This document shows positions 37,060 to 46,022 of a DNA stretch of 64,000 bases, in pieces. How positions within the stretch are numbered: the stretch's first letter is position 1; the number at the start of each line of letters is the position of its first letter. Position numbers and translations under genes: made by a program. Below the pieces are notes generated by a model that was given only the letters and a program-made list of their open reading frames with translations, searched no databases and was not told the origin of the DNA. Source of the stretch: Roseibium salinum (GTDB lineage Bacteria > Pseudomonadota > Alphaproteobacteria > Rhizobiales > Stappiaceae); the NCBI RefSeq assembly GCF_026240905.1, contig NZ_JAPEVI010000003.1, positions 1,364,001 to 1,428,000 of the forward strand. Direction: 5' to 3'.

Positions 37060-37356
37060 ATGGCCCGCTTTCCGTATTACGCGAAGAATGTGAGTGCCCT
37101 TGGCAGACTGCTTGCAACGGCAAGTTTGAACCCCGAACTGGCTGAGCAATTGCGCAACGATCCCAAGTCGGTTCTCAGGTCGGCAGGTCTTCCGCCACAG
37201 GCAACGGAACTGCTCAGATTCAAGGTTGTCGAGCAAATGCCGGGCGCGAAATGCATTGCACTTCCATTTCGCTTGAACGAACGCAAGCTTCAGTCTTCGA
37301 ACCGAGAATACCTGACCGCACTGTCGAACCTAGTAACGGACGGACGGCTAAATTGA
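37060..37356 (+). CDS. RiPP precursor candidate 2, leader-like
   Basis: A 98-aa protein sharing a leader-like block with its neighbour, LAEQLRNDPKSVLRSAGLPP, and a single Cys65 in PGAKCIALPF. The C-terminal third is basic and Ser/Asn-containing. ATG 37060 follows AGGAGG. It lies 100 bases after precursor candidate 1 on the same strand and its end overlaps the convergent regulator gene by nine bases. It could be a second substrate or an accessory protein. Confidence 0.55.
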   Translation: MARFPYYAKNVSALGRLLATASLNPELAEQLRNDPKSVLRSAGLPPQATELLRFKVVEQMPGAKCIALPFRLNERKLQSSNREYLTALSNLVTDGRLN

Positions 37357-39342
37357 CCCACTGCCTTCGAACAAGAAGCTCTGCACCAGAGCGGCTCCCT
37401 TATCAAAGTTAGCGCGGACTCTCGCATCCTGGAAAAAATTGACCCGTCGTCTCCAGTTTTCGGGATCTTTCGCTGACTGGGGCAAATTCTTGAGCAGGGA
37501 CGCGCGATGGTCACCAAAGCGGTGCAGGGTCTGCACTGCTTCTTCCCGTCGTCCGGAACAAATAAGTGCTGCAATCCGTGTTGTCAGTCCGCCGATGCTT
37601 ACTCCTGCGCCTCGTTCGATCTCACGAATTGCGCTGTCGTAGTCATCTGCCGCAAAGTGAATGTTTGCAAGATACTCAAAGAAAACCCTTGGAACGAATG
37701 AGAATAGTGAGAATGCACGCTCGGCAGTGGCCCGTGCTTCGCCAACATCCCCGGAAATCGCAAGCCCCTCCGCAACCGACATCAAATTCGCCGGATCTGC
37801 AGAACTCAAGCGTCCGGCATTCTGAAAGGCTCTTCGGGCTTCTCCGGGCATGTTGGAGAGGATAAGCGCCCAGCCGTAAACCCGTTGGTTGACCGCTTGC
37901 CAAGGATCGAGAACGATGGCTCGTTCCGCCATATCCAACAGACCGCTCAGGCCATCAGACGTTGTTCTGTCATGGAGCGGAAAATGCAGTTCCTGCTTCA
38001 TGATGATGGATGCCCTGCCGGCATATGTCATCGAGAAGTTGCGATTGGTCCGCTCCAGATCATCGAGAAGCCGCATCGCCTTCTCGTCCGATTGCGGCGT
38101 GAAGTCCCACAACAATGCTTCCGCCTGACACCAGCGCGCAAATGCGGAGGTATTGGCAGGATTCCGGAGCCGCCCCGTCGCATGAACATGGATACGACTT
38201 ACGATCTGACTGGCAACGGATGTAATGCCATTCCAAAGACTTAGATCGACAATCTCGTTGAAGACGATTTGACCACTGGTCCGGTCTTCGAACTGAATGA
38301 CGATCTTTCCCGAGCGCTCGTCATGCCTGAACCGGAGCAAATAGCTGCCCAGTTCATGGCCTTCGACCAGCGTCGGTTTTGGAACATCCCCCTCGGTGAA
38401 GTACTCGGCCTGGAACAGATCGAACGAACGAAACGAGGAAAGTCCGGATACGACTTCTTCACGCAGATGCAGCGCATCGTTCAGGCCCTGCTTCTGGATC
38501 GATGACGAAATAATCGAAATCTCGGGCAGACGGACGACATTTTCGCTGTTGGAAAGGAATGATGGAATCGGCCCGACTTCGCCCGCCAGCCGGTAAGTCG
38601 GCGGCCGCCAGGCATCGCCTTCCTTTTCCTCCAGGAGTTCGCGTGTTTCGGGCTCCGGTTCGACATCAAAATGCAACCGCAATTCGCGCTCGCAGTCTTT
38701 GAACTGCTGCTCGGCCCGGTCATGTTGCCCCAGTTTTTTGTAGAGACGGATTAGAACGCGGTGCGCCGACTCCAGGGCGGGATCGACCCTCAACAGGAAC
38801 CGTCCACCGGCCTCGACCTGCATTCCGCCGTCGTTGATTCTGATATCGTTAAGATGCTGGAACGCTGCGGATGTCACTTCGGAGCGTACACGTTCACGCT
38901 CGACCATCAGCCAATCGGAAAACTCCGGATCGATATCCTCAAAGCCGGCCAGAAAATCGCCGCGCCAAAGATCTTCGGCTTCGCGAAAGTCCACGGCCCG
39001 GCCCTTTTTCAATCGCGCGAAGAGCTCGATCAGATCGGACGAGAAGACCGCGCCGTTGAGCTGAACATGACCGGAAGAAGATAGGACGATGTCGATTCCC
39101 GCTTCCTGCTCGGCCGTTTTCAGCTGGCGCAGAGCCTGACGCAGGGACTGCATCGCCTTGTGCCGGTCCGCACCGCTCCATAGCAGATCGGCCAGCGTCT
39201 CTCTCGGCGCAGCCATACCCCCCATTCGGCTCAAATAACCCAGTATGGCCAAAGCTTTACGAGTCTTGACCGCAACAGGCTCCTGACTTTTGCTGAGCAG
39301 CAAAGGTCGCCCTAGGCAAGCGAAGCAGGAAGCGTTTGCCAT
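37348..39342 (-). CDS. BTAD/SARP-like transcriptional activator with TPR region
   Basis: A 664-aa regulator. The N-terminal ~100 residues are an OmpR-like winged helix of SARP type (VKTRKALAILGYLS, RETLADLLWSGADRHKAMQSLRQALRQLK), followed by a bacterial transcriptional activation domain (about 110-250, with DFLAGFEDIDPEFSDWL). A middle region and a C-terminal tetratricopeptide-like repeat region (about 400-640) follow. Such proteins often activate nearby specialised-metabolite genes. It faces the precursor genes convergently and is divergent from an 83-aa gene. The ATG at 39342 follows GGGGAATTG. Confidence 0.82.
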   Translation of the reverse strand: MANASCFACLGRPLLLSKSQEPVAVKTRKALAILGYLSRMGGMAAPRETLADLLWSGADRHKAMQSLRQALRQLKTAEQEAGIDIVLSSSGHVQLNGAVFSSDLIELFARLKKGRAVDFREAEDLWRGDFLAGFEDIDPEFSDWLMVERERVRSEVTSAAFQHLNDIRINDGGMQVEAGGRFLLRVDPALESAHRVLIRLYKKLGQHDRAEQQFKDCERELRLHFDVEPEPETRELLEEKEGDAWRPPTYRLAGEVGPIPSFLSNSENVVRLPEISIISSSIQKQGLNDALHLREEVVSGLSSFRSFDLFQAEYFTEGDVPKPTLVEGHELGSYLLRFRHDERSGKIVIQFEDRTSGQIVFNEIVDLSLWNGITSVASQIVSRIHVHATGRLRNPANTSAFARWCQAEALLWDFTPQSDEKAMRLLDDLERTNRNFSMTYAGRASIIMKQELHFPLHDRTTSDGLSGLLDMAERAIVLDPWQAVNQRVYGWALILSNMPGEARRAFQNAGRLSSADPANLMSVAEGLAISGDVGEARATAERAFSLFSFVPRVFFEYLANIHFAADDYDSAIREIERGAGVSIGGLTTRIAALICSGRREEAVQTLHRFGDHRASLLKNLPQSAKDPENWRRRVNFFQDARVRANFDKGAALVQSFLFEGSGSI

Positions 39343-39523
39343 CAATTCCCCGTATTTGGATTACACAATCCCGGCAGCGTGGTGTCGCAACCGCGAATAT
39401 CACGATGCCGAAAACACAACAGCACTTTATCACGCTCCTTTCACGCTGCAACTGCATGCTTTTTGCGGATGGTCACGGCAGCGGTGCTGCAAACGGCAAA
39501 CTTAATACTGGTGGGTAAGTAGT

Positions 39524-39775
39524 ATGTCTAAGACAGTTGGCAAACCGGAATTCTCAGAAGCTCAACAACAGGATGCGGTTGAAGCGATCAAACGGATGAT
39601 CCGCTACACCAAGAAGGAAGCGGACAAAGACGGACGGACGTTCTGCTCCTACTTCCTTGATATGGCGCTGCAGTCCCTGGAAGACGGGTCTGAAGACCTG
39701 GACATGATTCTCAAGACCAAAGTCACGCCGATCATGGTCGGCCAGCACAATGCAAACAAATCCGAGTCCGCTTGA
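39524..39775 (+). CDS. Small protein of unknown function
   Basis: An 83-aa hydrophilic, probably helical protein with one cysteine (TFCSYFLDM). No family recognised. It is divergent from the BTAD regulator and followed by a good terminator, so it is likely a real single-gene unit that may be controlled by that regulator and belong to the YcaO locus. Confidence 0.55.
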   Translation: MSKTVGKPEFSEAQQQDAVEAIKRMIRYTKKEADKDGRTFCSYFLDMALQSLEDGSEDLDMILKTKVTPIMVGQHNANKSESA

Positions 39776-39801
39776 ACGGTCCGAGAATCGCAGTAGCAAA
39801 C

Positions 39802-39838
39802 ACCGGCTTCTTCCCCGCGAGGAGGCCGGTATTTTCTT
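39802..39838 (+). terminator. Rho-independent terminator after the 83-aa gene
   Basis: A 12-bp stem with two G-U pairs, ACCGGCTTCTTC (39802-39813) with GAGGAGGCCGGT (39819-39830), is followed by ATTTTCTT. It lies 27 bases after the stop. Confidence 0.75.
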
Positions 39839-40131
39839 GTTCAACGCGTTTAGGCGCAGTTGACGGGAAATCGACCCAAGCGCGCGCGGCCTTCGAAAAG
39901 CTGGCGCGGTGCTTGCCGCCGATCGCAGGGCGACAACGGGACAGATGGTTGCGATCTCTGGCTGGACCTCGGAGAGCATGGCAAGCCTGTACACTAGGAA
40001 GGCAAAGCGGAAGAAAATAGGCCTCGAGCACGGCGCTCTTTTGGACCGGAAAGGGAACTCCCACAGCTAGCGCTCCAACGCTCCCGCATCTTCCCTTAAG
40101 CGATTGTTTTACAACAACAATACGAAGAAAA
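39839..40131. other. Intergenic region before tRNA-Arg
   Basis: Nothing recognisable was seen between the terminator and the tRNA gene. The short frames on both strands are not protein-like. Confidence 0.4.
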
Positions 40132-40208
40132 TGGCGACCCCGGCAGGATTCGAACCTGCGACCATTCGCTTAGAAGGCGAGTGCTCTATCCGGCTGAGCT
40201 ACGGGGCC
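40132..40208 (-). tRNA. tRNA-Arg (TCT anticodon)
   Basis: A 77-base cloverleaf on the minus strand: acceptor GGCCCCG pairs with CGGGGTC, D-arm GCTCAGCCGGATAGAGC, anticodon loop CTTCTAA giving TCT, T-arm GCAGGTTCGAATCCTGC, and an encoded CCA end. Confidence 0.96.
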
Positions 40209-40350
40209 CGGTGTGGGCGTCGGGGCAGCTCTTCTGCCCGCAGCCCCATTAATGCGCCAAAAGTTTTGCCTGTGTCGATCCGCTTTTGCCGGTTTCAACA
40301 GCCAATCCCTTCGGGCACCGGGAAAGACTTGGATCAGCCTCTGGCCAATC

Positions 40351-40656
40351 CTAGTGGGTCCAGGGAGCGACCCGGTTGAACTTGAAATTGTCCGCATAAG
40401 CCGCACCGCGGACTTGCCGTTCGTGCACCTTCTCGACGCGATACGGAATGCCGTGTCGCTTGGCATAGGCGACGGCGTCTTCCTGGCTGTCGAAATAGAG
40501 CCTGATCTGCTGCTTCATGTCGGTAGACGACGTGTACCCCATCAGCGGCTCGACGGATTTCGCGACTTCCGGCTCGTAATCCAGCACCCAGCGATGCATC
40601 TTCGCCTTGCCTGACTGCATGGCGGTTTTTGCCGGACGGTAAATGCGCGCGACCAT
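40351..40656 (-). CDS. ETC complex I subunit (NDUFS4-like)
   Basis: A 101-aa protein of the NDUFS4 / ETC_C1 NDUFA4-like family, an accessory subunit of respiratory complex I in alphaproteobacteria and mitochondria. Typical stretches are ARIYRPAKTAMQSG, WVLDYEP, MGYTSSTDMKQQIRLYF and the C-terminal YADNFKFNRVAPWTH. It stands alone between a tRNA and an intergenic region. Confidence 0.9.
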   Translation of the reverse strand: MVARIYRPAKTAMQSGKAKMHRWVLDYEPEVAKSVEPLMGYTSSTDMKQQIRLYFDSQEDAVAYAKRHGIPYRVEKVHERQVRGAAYADNFKFNRVAPWTH

Positions 40657-41120
40657 GTGCAGTGTCCCTAAATAGGTTCCGGAGATTGACGACTTCTCCT
40701 AGGAGCTTTTTCCCGCCTTTTCCAAGGAAGTCAACACCGTTTTGACGATGCCACGCCTAATCAAGGGCCTGCGGACAATTACGGGATCCCGGCAATCCTG
40801 CGTTAACGATACTTCGGAACTTGTGAATATGACGATCTTGTGACATGGCGTCCCAATGCAACCTATGCTACAAGTCCCCTAGGGTCACTTCGCCAAATAC
40901 ACGGCAAGCGTGCCCGCTGTCCGCGCAAAGGTCACGGCTCTGAAAACAATTCGCACAATCTGCGATCGGGTTGAATTATTTTGACTTGTGATTTTCGTGC
41001 ATTTTAACCGAAACAGGCATCCGCATTTGCCGGATACGCTGTGACTGGAACAGGTAGCCGCTGCATTTGCCGCGTGAAAGACACGGCAAGTTGCCAGAAC
41101 CACAATAACAGGGCACGCTG
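40657..41120. other. Intergenic region, 464 bases
   Basis: AT-rich in places, with no coding frame, tRNA or strong hairpin recognised. It presumably contains the promoters of the two flanking genes. Confidence 0.4.
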
Positions 41121-41354
41121 ATGCAATATGGATTTACGAGAGGTCTTGGTGCCTATGTTCCGGAGCACGTGCAACCAAGCGCGACAGTACCGGTCAACCT
41201 CAAAGCGGCCATAGACAAGGCTAATCTCACCGAGATGTGGGACATGATTCTGGCTTTGGATTATGCCGCGTCCACTCCTGAGGAACTGTCGCCTGAAAAA
41301 CGCGATGAATTCCTGAATGTCATGTCGCTGCTCCTGAAAGCATTCGACCGGTAA
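41121..41354 (+). CDS. Small protein of unknown function
   Basis: A 77-aa protein with an aromatic N-terminus (MQYGFTRGLGAYVP) and a helical C-terminal half (NLTEMWDMILALDYAAS...FLNVMSLLLKAFDR). No family recognised. It precedes the next gene by 25 bases on the same strand and the two probably form an operon. Confidence 0.5.
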   Translation: MQYGFTRGLGAYVPEHVQPSATVPVNLKAAIDKANLTEMWDMILALDYAASTPEELSPEKRDEFLNVMSLLLKAFDR

Positions 41355-41379
41355 GTTTAACTCTGGGCTTCGAAAGACC

Positions 41380-41886
41380 GTGCTGACACGTCCCGACACA
41401 GTTTTCACAGAACTCGGAACCAAGACCATCGAACATGGCTTGGCGGATCCGCTGCTGTCTGAATTCTATGAAGCCGTCATGTCCGCAAGGCCGGAGGAAG
41501 TGCAGCAAAAGCTGAAACCCTTCCTGCCGCATCTGAGCCTGTGCTCGGACAAGATGTCCAGCGACGCGCCCCCGCCGATCTTCTATGTCGGAGGCAAGTG
41601 CGGTCAGAGGGAACTCTTCGGAGAAGACTGGGCGACCCCTACCGGCACCGGTCCCGCGCTTCGGACTCCCGACCCGCAGCTTGAACTGGCCTCGGCCGAA
41701 GGATACCGCCATGCGCTCAGCGGTACGCCGTATTACGGCTATGCAAGGACATTGGTCGATGTAAACGGCGGGAAGTTCGAAGTGGCCTTTGAGCGCCTGA
41801 TCATCGCCATGCGCCCGTCCCTAAAATCGGACTACAGGTTCTGCGCCTATCTCGGCATCATTCAGGATCTTCACCGGAAGTTCTGA
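41380..41886 (+). CDS. Protein of unknown function
   Basis: A 168-aa protein read from GTG, since no ATG fits near the operon junction. It has a helical N-terminus, a Cys pair (LSLCSDK, GGKCGQ) and a C-terminal segment RFCAYLGIIQDLHRKF. No family recognised. Its last 29 bases overlap the convergent acyltransferase-like gene, which supports compact real coding on both strands. Confidence 0.5.
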   Translation: MLTRPDTVFTELGTKTIEHGLADPLLSEFYEAVMSARPEEVQQKLKPFLPHLSLCSDKMSSDAPPPIFYVGGKCGQRELFGEDWATPTGTGPALRTPDPQLELASAEGYRHALSGTPYYGYARTLVDVNGGKFEVAFERLIIAMRPSLKSDYRFCAYLGIIQDLHRKF

Positions 41887-42568
41887 GAATGGTTTTCGCC
41901 AGGCCGAAAAGATCGGCGCGGGTGGAATAGACCAGCCAGTCGTCGTGCCGTATGTGGCCCGGTGCAATTTCCCAATGTGTTCCTCTGGGAACGAAGCGGC
42001 GGTAGCCGACCCGGATTCCAAAGCCCTTTTCGGCGCTCTTTGCCGCCATCAGGCCGTACAGATAGTCCGGCGACCATTTCAGAAGCGACAGCAGGAAGCC
42101 GAGTTGGGTCAAAGGCTCCGCGAGCCCCTGCCCGCGAACGTCTTTACGCAGCCACAGATTGCCGTGGTAAACAATCCTGCCGCGCATGAAATAAGCGTCG
42201 TGCGCATGCGTGGTTCCAATTCGCGCCTGAGGGTTCGGGTCCACGAACATGCGCCGCTGCTGCTGCTGCCAGTGTTCTGCAAGGCTGCGATCCTGGAGCT
42301 CTTCGACTTTGGCGGCCTGGACCGAGACGACATTGTCGTGGCTGTTATAGGCCCCCACCCAGAACGCGGTTTTTCCGTGCAGGTCGAAAAAACGCGGGGA
42401 GAAGTCCTCCATCAGGTATCTGTCTTCAGTGGCCCTGATCGTTTTCTCGAACAGATCGAAATCCGCGCTTTCCTTCAAGGTGAGCCCGAGCTTGGAAATC
42501 CTGGACTGTAATACGGCGATCGCAGCCGAAACATCCAGAGTGGCCTGGTCATTTGGATCCGGAAACAT
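41858..42568 (-). CDS. GNAT-like acyltransferase, tentative
   Basis: A 236-aa protein. The central part reads like an N-acyltransferase fold: GRIVYHGNLWLRKDVRGQGLAEPLTQLGFLLSL has the R-G-x-G-L/A pattern of an acyl-CoA-binding loop, followed by GLMAAKSAEKGFGIRVGYRRF. The rest is not recognised. The gene overlaps the end of the convergent unknown gene. The family call is a guess from the motif. Confidence 0.5.
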   Translation of the reverse strand: MFPDPNDQATLDVSAAIAVLQSRISKLGLTLKESADFDLFEKTIRATEDRYLMEDFSPRFFDLHGKTAFWVGAYNSHDNVVSVQAAKVEELQDRSLAEHWQQQQRRMFVDPNPQARIGTTHAHDAYFMRGRIVYHGNLWLRKDVRGQGLAEPLTQLGFLLSLLKWSPDYLYGLMAAKSAEKGFGIRVGYRRFVPRGTHWEIAPGHIRHDDWLVYSTRADLFGLAKTILRTSGEDPE

Positions 42569-42816
42569 ATGCCCCTGCCCAATGCGCGGCGGGTATAAGC
42601 GCAGCGCCTCCCCCGAAGATCAAAAAATTTTCGGACAAACAGAGTGTTATGGCTCGAGAGGTTGCACAAGGGCACGCGTGCAGCTTCCCCATAGTTATCC
42701 CGGCATTTGCACCCGGTGAGGAGAGAGCGACTTCCATGTCGCATCTGCCCGAAACCATGCAACACGACATCCGGATGCGCTTCGAGGCGCCGTGAGGAAA
42801 ATGATTGGAAAGAAAA

Positions 42817-42893
<77 letters not shown>

Positions 42894-43118
42894 AACTGCT
42901 GGTTTCAGGGGATTTATAGACACCGAACGCCTGCGTCAAGAGCGAACGAACCGGGAGCAGCGGGCATTTGTGAACAGTTCGGGACAAACGAGTCTCGAAA
43001 TTGTCCCGAAGAGTGATCTTGGTCCGTCGAGCCGCCGGACCATTCGAATGGGGCCATACCGGCCCTGCCCTATCAATTGGGGTCGGCGACATGCCATGAC
43101 CGCCGGATGATCTTGCGT

Positions 43119-43601
43119 CTACTCGCTCATGGATGGGCTGGAGACCTGGTCGCCCCTCTCGATACCAATCTTTTCCGCGGTTCCTGCGTTCAGCTCCAGC
43201 ACAAACCGGGCCGGTGCCCCCGACGGGATGACTGCTTCGGAAAAGGGCGTCGTGTCGGCGGCAATGCTGACAATCCGGCCAGCGGCGTCGATATAGATGA
43301 TGTCGAGAGGCAGGGGCGTGTTTTTCATCCAGAAGCTTCGGTTGCTTTCCCCCTCGAAGATAAAAAGCATGCCGTGATCGGCGGCCATTTCCTCCCGGAA
43401 CATGAGCCCGCGCGCGCGTTGCTCGCTGGTTGCGGCGATTTCCGCGACGAAACGATGTTCCTGCTCTGCGGACCGGATCACCAGGTCTTCCGTGGGAAGG
43501 CCTGTCTGCGGCGTCTGCGCCGTTGCGGAAAACGAGGGAAATAGAACGACAAGACAAAGCGTGAAACCAAAGATGGCGTCAAGAAAGAAGCGTGAAATCA
43601 T
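43119..43601 (-). CDS. DUF192 family secreted protein
   Basis: A 160-aa protein with an N-terminal signal peptide (about residues 1-28, ending SATAQ) and a DUF192 domain. Typical features are RARGLMFREEMAADHGMLFIF, FWMKNTPLPLDIIYID and PARFVLELNAG. Function is unknown; the family is widespread in alphaproteobacteria and archaea. Confidence 0.88.
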   Translation of the reverse strand: MISRFFLDAIFGFTLCLVVLFPSFSATAQTPQTGLPTEDLVIRSAEQEHRFVAEIAATSEQRARGLMFREEMAADHGMLFIFEGESNRSFWMKNTPLPLDIIYIDAAGRIVSIAADTTPFSEAVIPSGAPARFVLELNAGTAEKIGIERGDQVSSPSMSE

Positions 43602-43722
43602 TGTGACAACCCTTGTTCGTCCGCATGCCCTTACCCAGCATTGATCCGGCAGATTTCAGGCTTTTGCAAGACCGGGCAGCCTGGTCCCGGAATTAACGAT
43701 CCCTCAGGCCGGCGGAATTGCG

Positions 43723-43753
43723 AACAACAAAACGGCCGGATCATGTCCGGCCG
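43723..43753 (-). terminator. Rho-independent terminator after the cold-shock gene
   Basis: On the minus strand an 8-bp perfect stem, CGGCCGGA with TCCGGCCG (43746-43753 and 43733-43740), encloses a 5-base loop and runs into TTTTGTTGTT (43732-43723). It lies 29 bases after the cold-shock gene stop. Confidence 0.88.
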
Positions 43754-43781
43754 ACCTGGCTGTGCCAACGATTTGTCGCCG

Positions 43782-44369
43782 TCAATGGGATGCGGGGATA
43801 TGCGTCCCGGCGCCGATCGGCCTGATTTCCGCAGCCATTCGGCCTTTCGGCCCCTCGCCGAAACGCACGAGAACGTCCTGGCCGGGCCGCAATTCGGTAA
43901 TGCCGAAGCGGCGGAGGGTCTCCATATGTATGAAGATGTCTTCCGTTCCCTCGCCCTGTGTCAGAAAGCCGAAGCCCTTCACGCGGTTGAACCACTTTAC
44001 GGTCGCCTTCTCAAACCCGCTTTCCGGAACAACCTGAACGTGGGTTCTCGACGGAGGCAGTTGCGAGGGATGCGCTGCCGTTGTCTCGTCCATGGAAAGA
44101 ATGCGGAACGCCTGCAGGCCGCGCGGCCGGTCCAGGACCTCGCAGACGACCCGGGCCCCCTCATAGGCGGTCTGATAGCCGTCGCGTCTGAGACACGTCA
44201 CATGAAGCAGGATGTCGCCATCGCCGCGATCCGGCACAATGAAGCCGTAACCCTTACCGACATCGAACCATTTAATCGTTCCGGCAATCTCGAACACATC
44301 CAGAGCAACATCTTCTGCCAGTGTGTCGAGTGCGCGGGGTTCCCGTGCGGTTTTAACCCCCATAGCCAT
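43782..44369 (-). CDS. Tandem cold-shock-domain protein
   Basis: A 195-aa protein with two cold-shock (OB-fold) domains. The first is at about residues 27-92 (GTIKWFDVGKGYGFIVPD with LLHVTCLR) and the second at about 121-187 (ATVKWFNRVKGFGFLTQ with DIFIHMETLRR). The second keeps the RNP1-like KGFGF and RNP2-like DIFIH motifs better than the first. These proteins bind single-stranded RNA or DNA. Double-CSD forms are common in alphaproteobacteria. It is followed by a strong terminator. Confidence 0.92.
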   Translation of the reverse strand: MAMGVKTAREPRALDTLAEDVALDVFEIAGTIKWFDVGKGYGFIVPDRGDGDILLHVTCLRRDGYQTAYEGARVVCEVLDRPRGLQAFRILSMDETTAAHPSQLPPSRTHVQVVPESGFEKATVKWFNRVKGFGFLTQGEGTEDIFIHMETLRRFGITELRPGQDVLVRFGEGPKGRMAAEIRPIGAGTHIPASH

Positions 44370-44515
44370 TTGTCCCGTCTCTGGTCCGCAATATTCGACT
44401 GGAGGCGCTACTACGACTCACCATTCAGTCGATTCCTAATAAAAGGATAACATTGCGTATTATTGCGAGAAGGGAAATTGTGGAACTAACCACAGGCCAT
44501 TTGCAATATTTCCGC

Positions 44516-45280
44516 CTATTCCAGGCCAAAATTCGCGAACGTCTCGGCCAAAGGGGTGCGGATGATGGTTGAAGCCAGCGAATCGAGCGGCGTTTCCTGA
44601 CCGTTGAGAATCACCAGTTCAGCACCGCAGTCGACCGCAATGGCGGGCAGTTGTGCTGCCGGCTGCACGACAAGCGAGGAGCCCAGCACAAGGAACAGGT
44701 CACAGTCCTGCGCCGCTTCGGCGGCTCTCTGGAGTTCGCTGACCGGCATCTGCTGCCCGAAACTGATCACCGCGGCCTTCAAATAGCCGCCACACCGGAC
44801 GCAGAGCGGGCTCCTGCCCTCCTGCACATGGGGCTTTTGCTCTTCGAGCCCGGCCCTCTCCCCGCAAGACAGGCAGGTTGCATATGTGGAATTGCCATGG
44901 ATTTCGATCAGACGGTCTTCGTCAATTCCCGCTGCCTGGTGCAAGCCATCGACATTCTGCGTGATGAGCATCCTTAGCAGGCCGGCCCGCGCCAGCTTGC
45001 TGAGAGCAATATGAGCCGCGTTCGGCTCCGCCCGCTCAAAGAAGTCCAGCATCTCAAACCGGCGCTCCCAGTCCTCCATGCGGCTTTCCTCATGGGCGAC
45101 GAATTCCTGGTATTGAACAGGCTGGCGTTTGGACCATATCCCGCCGGGAGACCGGAAATCCGGGATGCCGGAGTCAGTCGAGATACCGGCGCCGGTCAGA
45201 GCGACGATCCGCCGGTTGGAGCCGTCCAGGAATTGTGCCACAAATCGCTGAGCTTCGGGCAGGCTGGTGATGAGTGTCAT
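44516..45280 (-). CDS. cobB: Sir2-family NAD-dependent protein deacylase
   Basis: A 254-aa sirtuin that removes acyl groups from lysines using NAD. NAD-binding GAGISTDSGIPDFR is near residue 30, TQNVDGLHQAAG carries the catalytic region, IHGN holds the catalytic His, and four zinc cysteines appear as CLSCG and CVRCGG. It is transcribed away from the glyoxalase gene 55 bases upstream. Confidence 0.92.
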   Translation of the reverse strand: MTLITSLPEAQRFVAQFLDGSNRRIVALTGAGISTDSGIPDFRSPGGIWSKRQPVQYQEFVAHEESRMEDWERRFEMLDFFERAEPNAAHIALSKLARAGLLRMLITQNVDGLHQAAGIDEDRLIEIHGNSTYATCLSCGERAGLEEQKPHVQEGRSPLCVRCGGYLKAAVISFGQQMPVSELQRAAEAAQDCDLFLVLGSSLVVQPAAQLPAIAVDCGAELVILNGQETPLDSLASTIIRTPLAETFANFGLE

Positions 45281-45335
45281 GGATGGGTCCGATGATCTTT
45301 TTCAAGAACCCCTCGATCGAGGAACAGGATAAGCT

Positions 45336-45776
45336 ATGCGTTATTTGCACACGATGGTTCGCGTAACCAGTATTGAAGACTCCCTCGACTTCTATTGCAA
45401 CAAGATGGGCATGACCGAAGTCCGCCGGAACGAAAGCGAAAAGGGTCGCTTCACGCTGGTCTTCCTGGCCGCCTCAGAAGATCTTGCGTCTGCGGAGGCC
45501 GCCTCGGCCCCGCTTCTTGAGCTGACCTACAACTGGGATCCGGAAGAGTATTCCGGCGGACGCAACTTCGGCCACCTCGCCTACGAGGTCGACAATATCT
45601 ATGAGTACTGCGAAAACCTGCAGAACAGCGGCGTGACAATCAACCGGCCCCCGCGCGACGGCCGCATGGCCTTCATTCGTTCGCCGGACAATATCTCAAT
45701 CGAGATCCTGCAGAAGGGCGAAGCTCTTGAAATCAGAGAGCCTTGGGCGTCCATGAAAAATGTCGGCGAGTGGTAA
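45336..45776 (+). CDS. gloA: Lactoylglutathione lyase (glyoxalase I)
   Basis: A 146-aa enzyme that converts the methylglyoxal-glutathione adduct to lactoylglutathione. Metal ligands fit the family: His in YLHTMVRV, Glu in LLELTYNW, His in FGHLAYEVD and Glu in SIEILQ. The [12 protein letters not shown] segment is also conserved. AGGATA precedes the ATG. Confidence 0.92.
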   Translation: MRYLHTMVRVTSIEDSLDFYCNKMGMTEVRRNESEKGRFTLVFLAASEDLASAEAASAPLLELTYNWDPEEYSGGRNFGHLAYEVDNIYEYCENLQNSGVTINRPPRDGRMAFIRSPDNISIEILQKGEALEIREPWASMKNVGEW

Positions 45777-45900
45777 CTCGGGCAGTTTTCAACAAGCGCA
45801 GGTCCGGTAATCCGGGCCTGCAAAAAATTGTTTCAAAGGCTCTTGCGGGCAAGACCATTCCCGCCTATAAGCCTCCCCACGACGCAACCGCGTCGACCGC

Positions 45901-45976
45901 GCGCCCATCGTCTAGCGGTCTAGGACGCCGCCCTTTCACGGCGGAAACACGGGTTCGAGTCCCGTTGGGCGTGCCA
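45901..45976 (+). tRNA. tRNA-Glu (TTC anticodon)
   Basis: A 76-base cloverleaf: acceptor GCGCCCA with TGGGCGT (G-U closing pair, usual for this tRNA), D-arm TCGTCTAGCGGTCTAGGA, anticodon loop CTTTCAC giving TTC, T-arm ACGGGTTCGAGTCCCGT, discriminator G and encoded CCA. Confidence 0.96.
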
Positions 45977-46022
45977 ATTTCTCCCCCCTTCAGACCACAC
46001 ACGTTGACCAGAATATCCGGTC

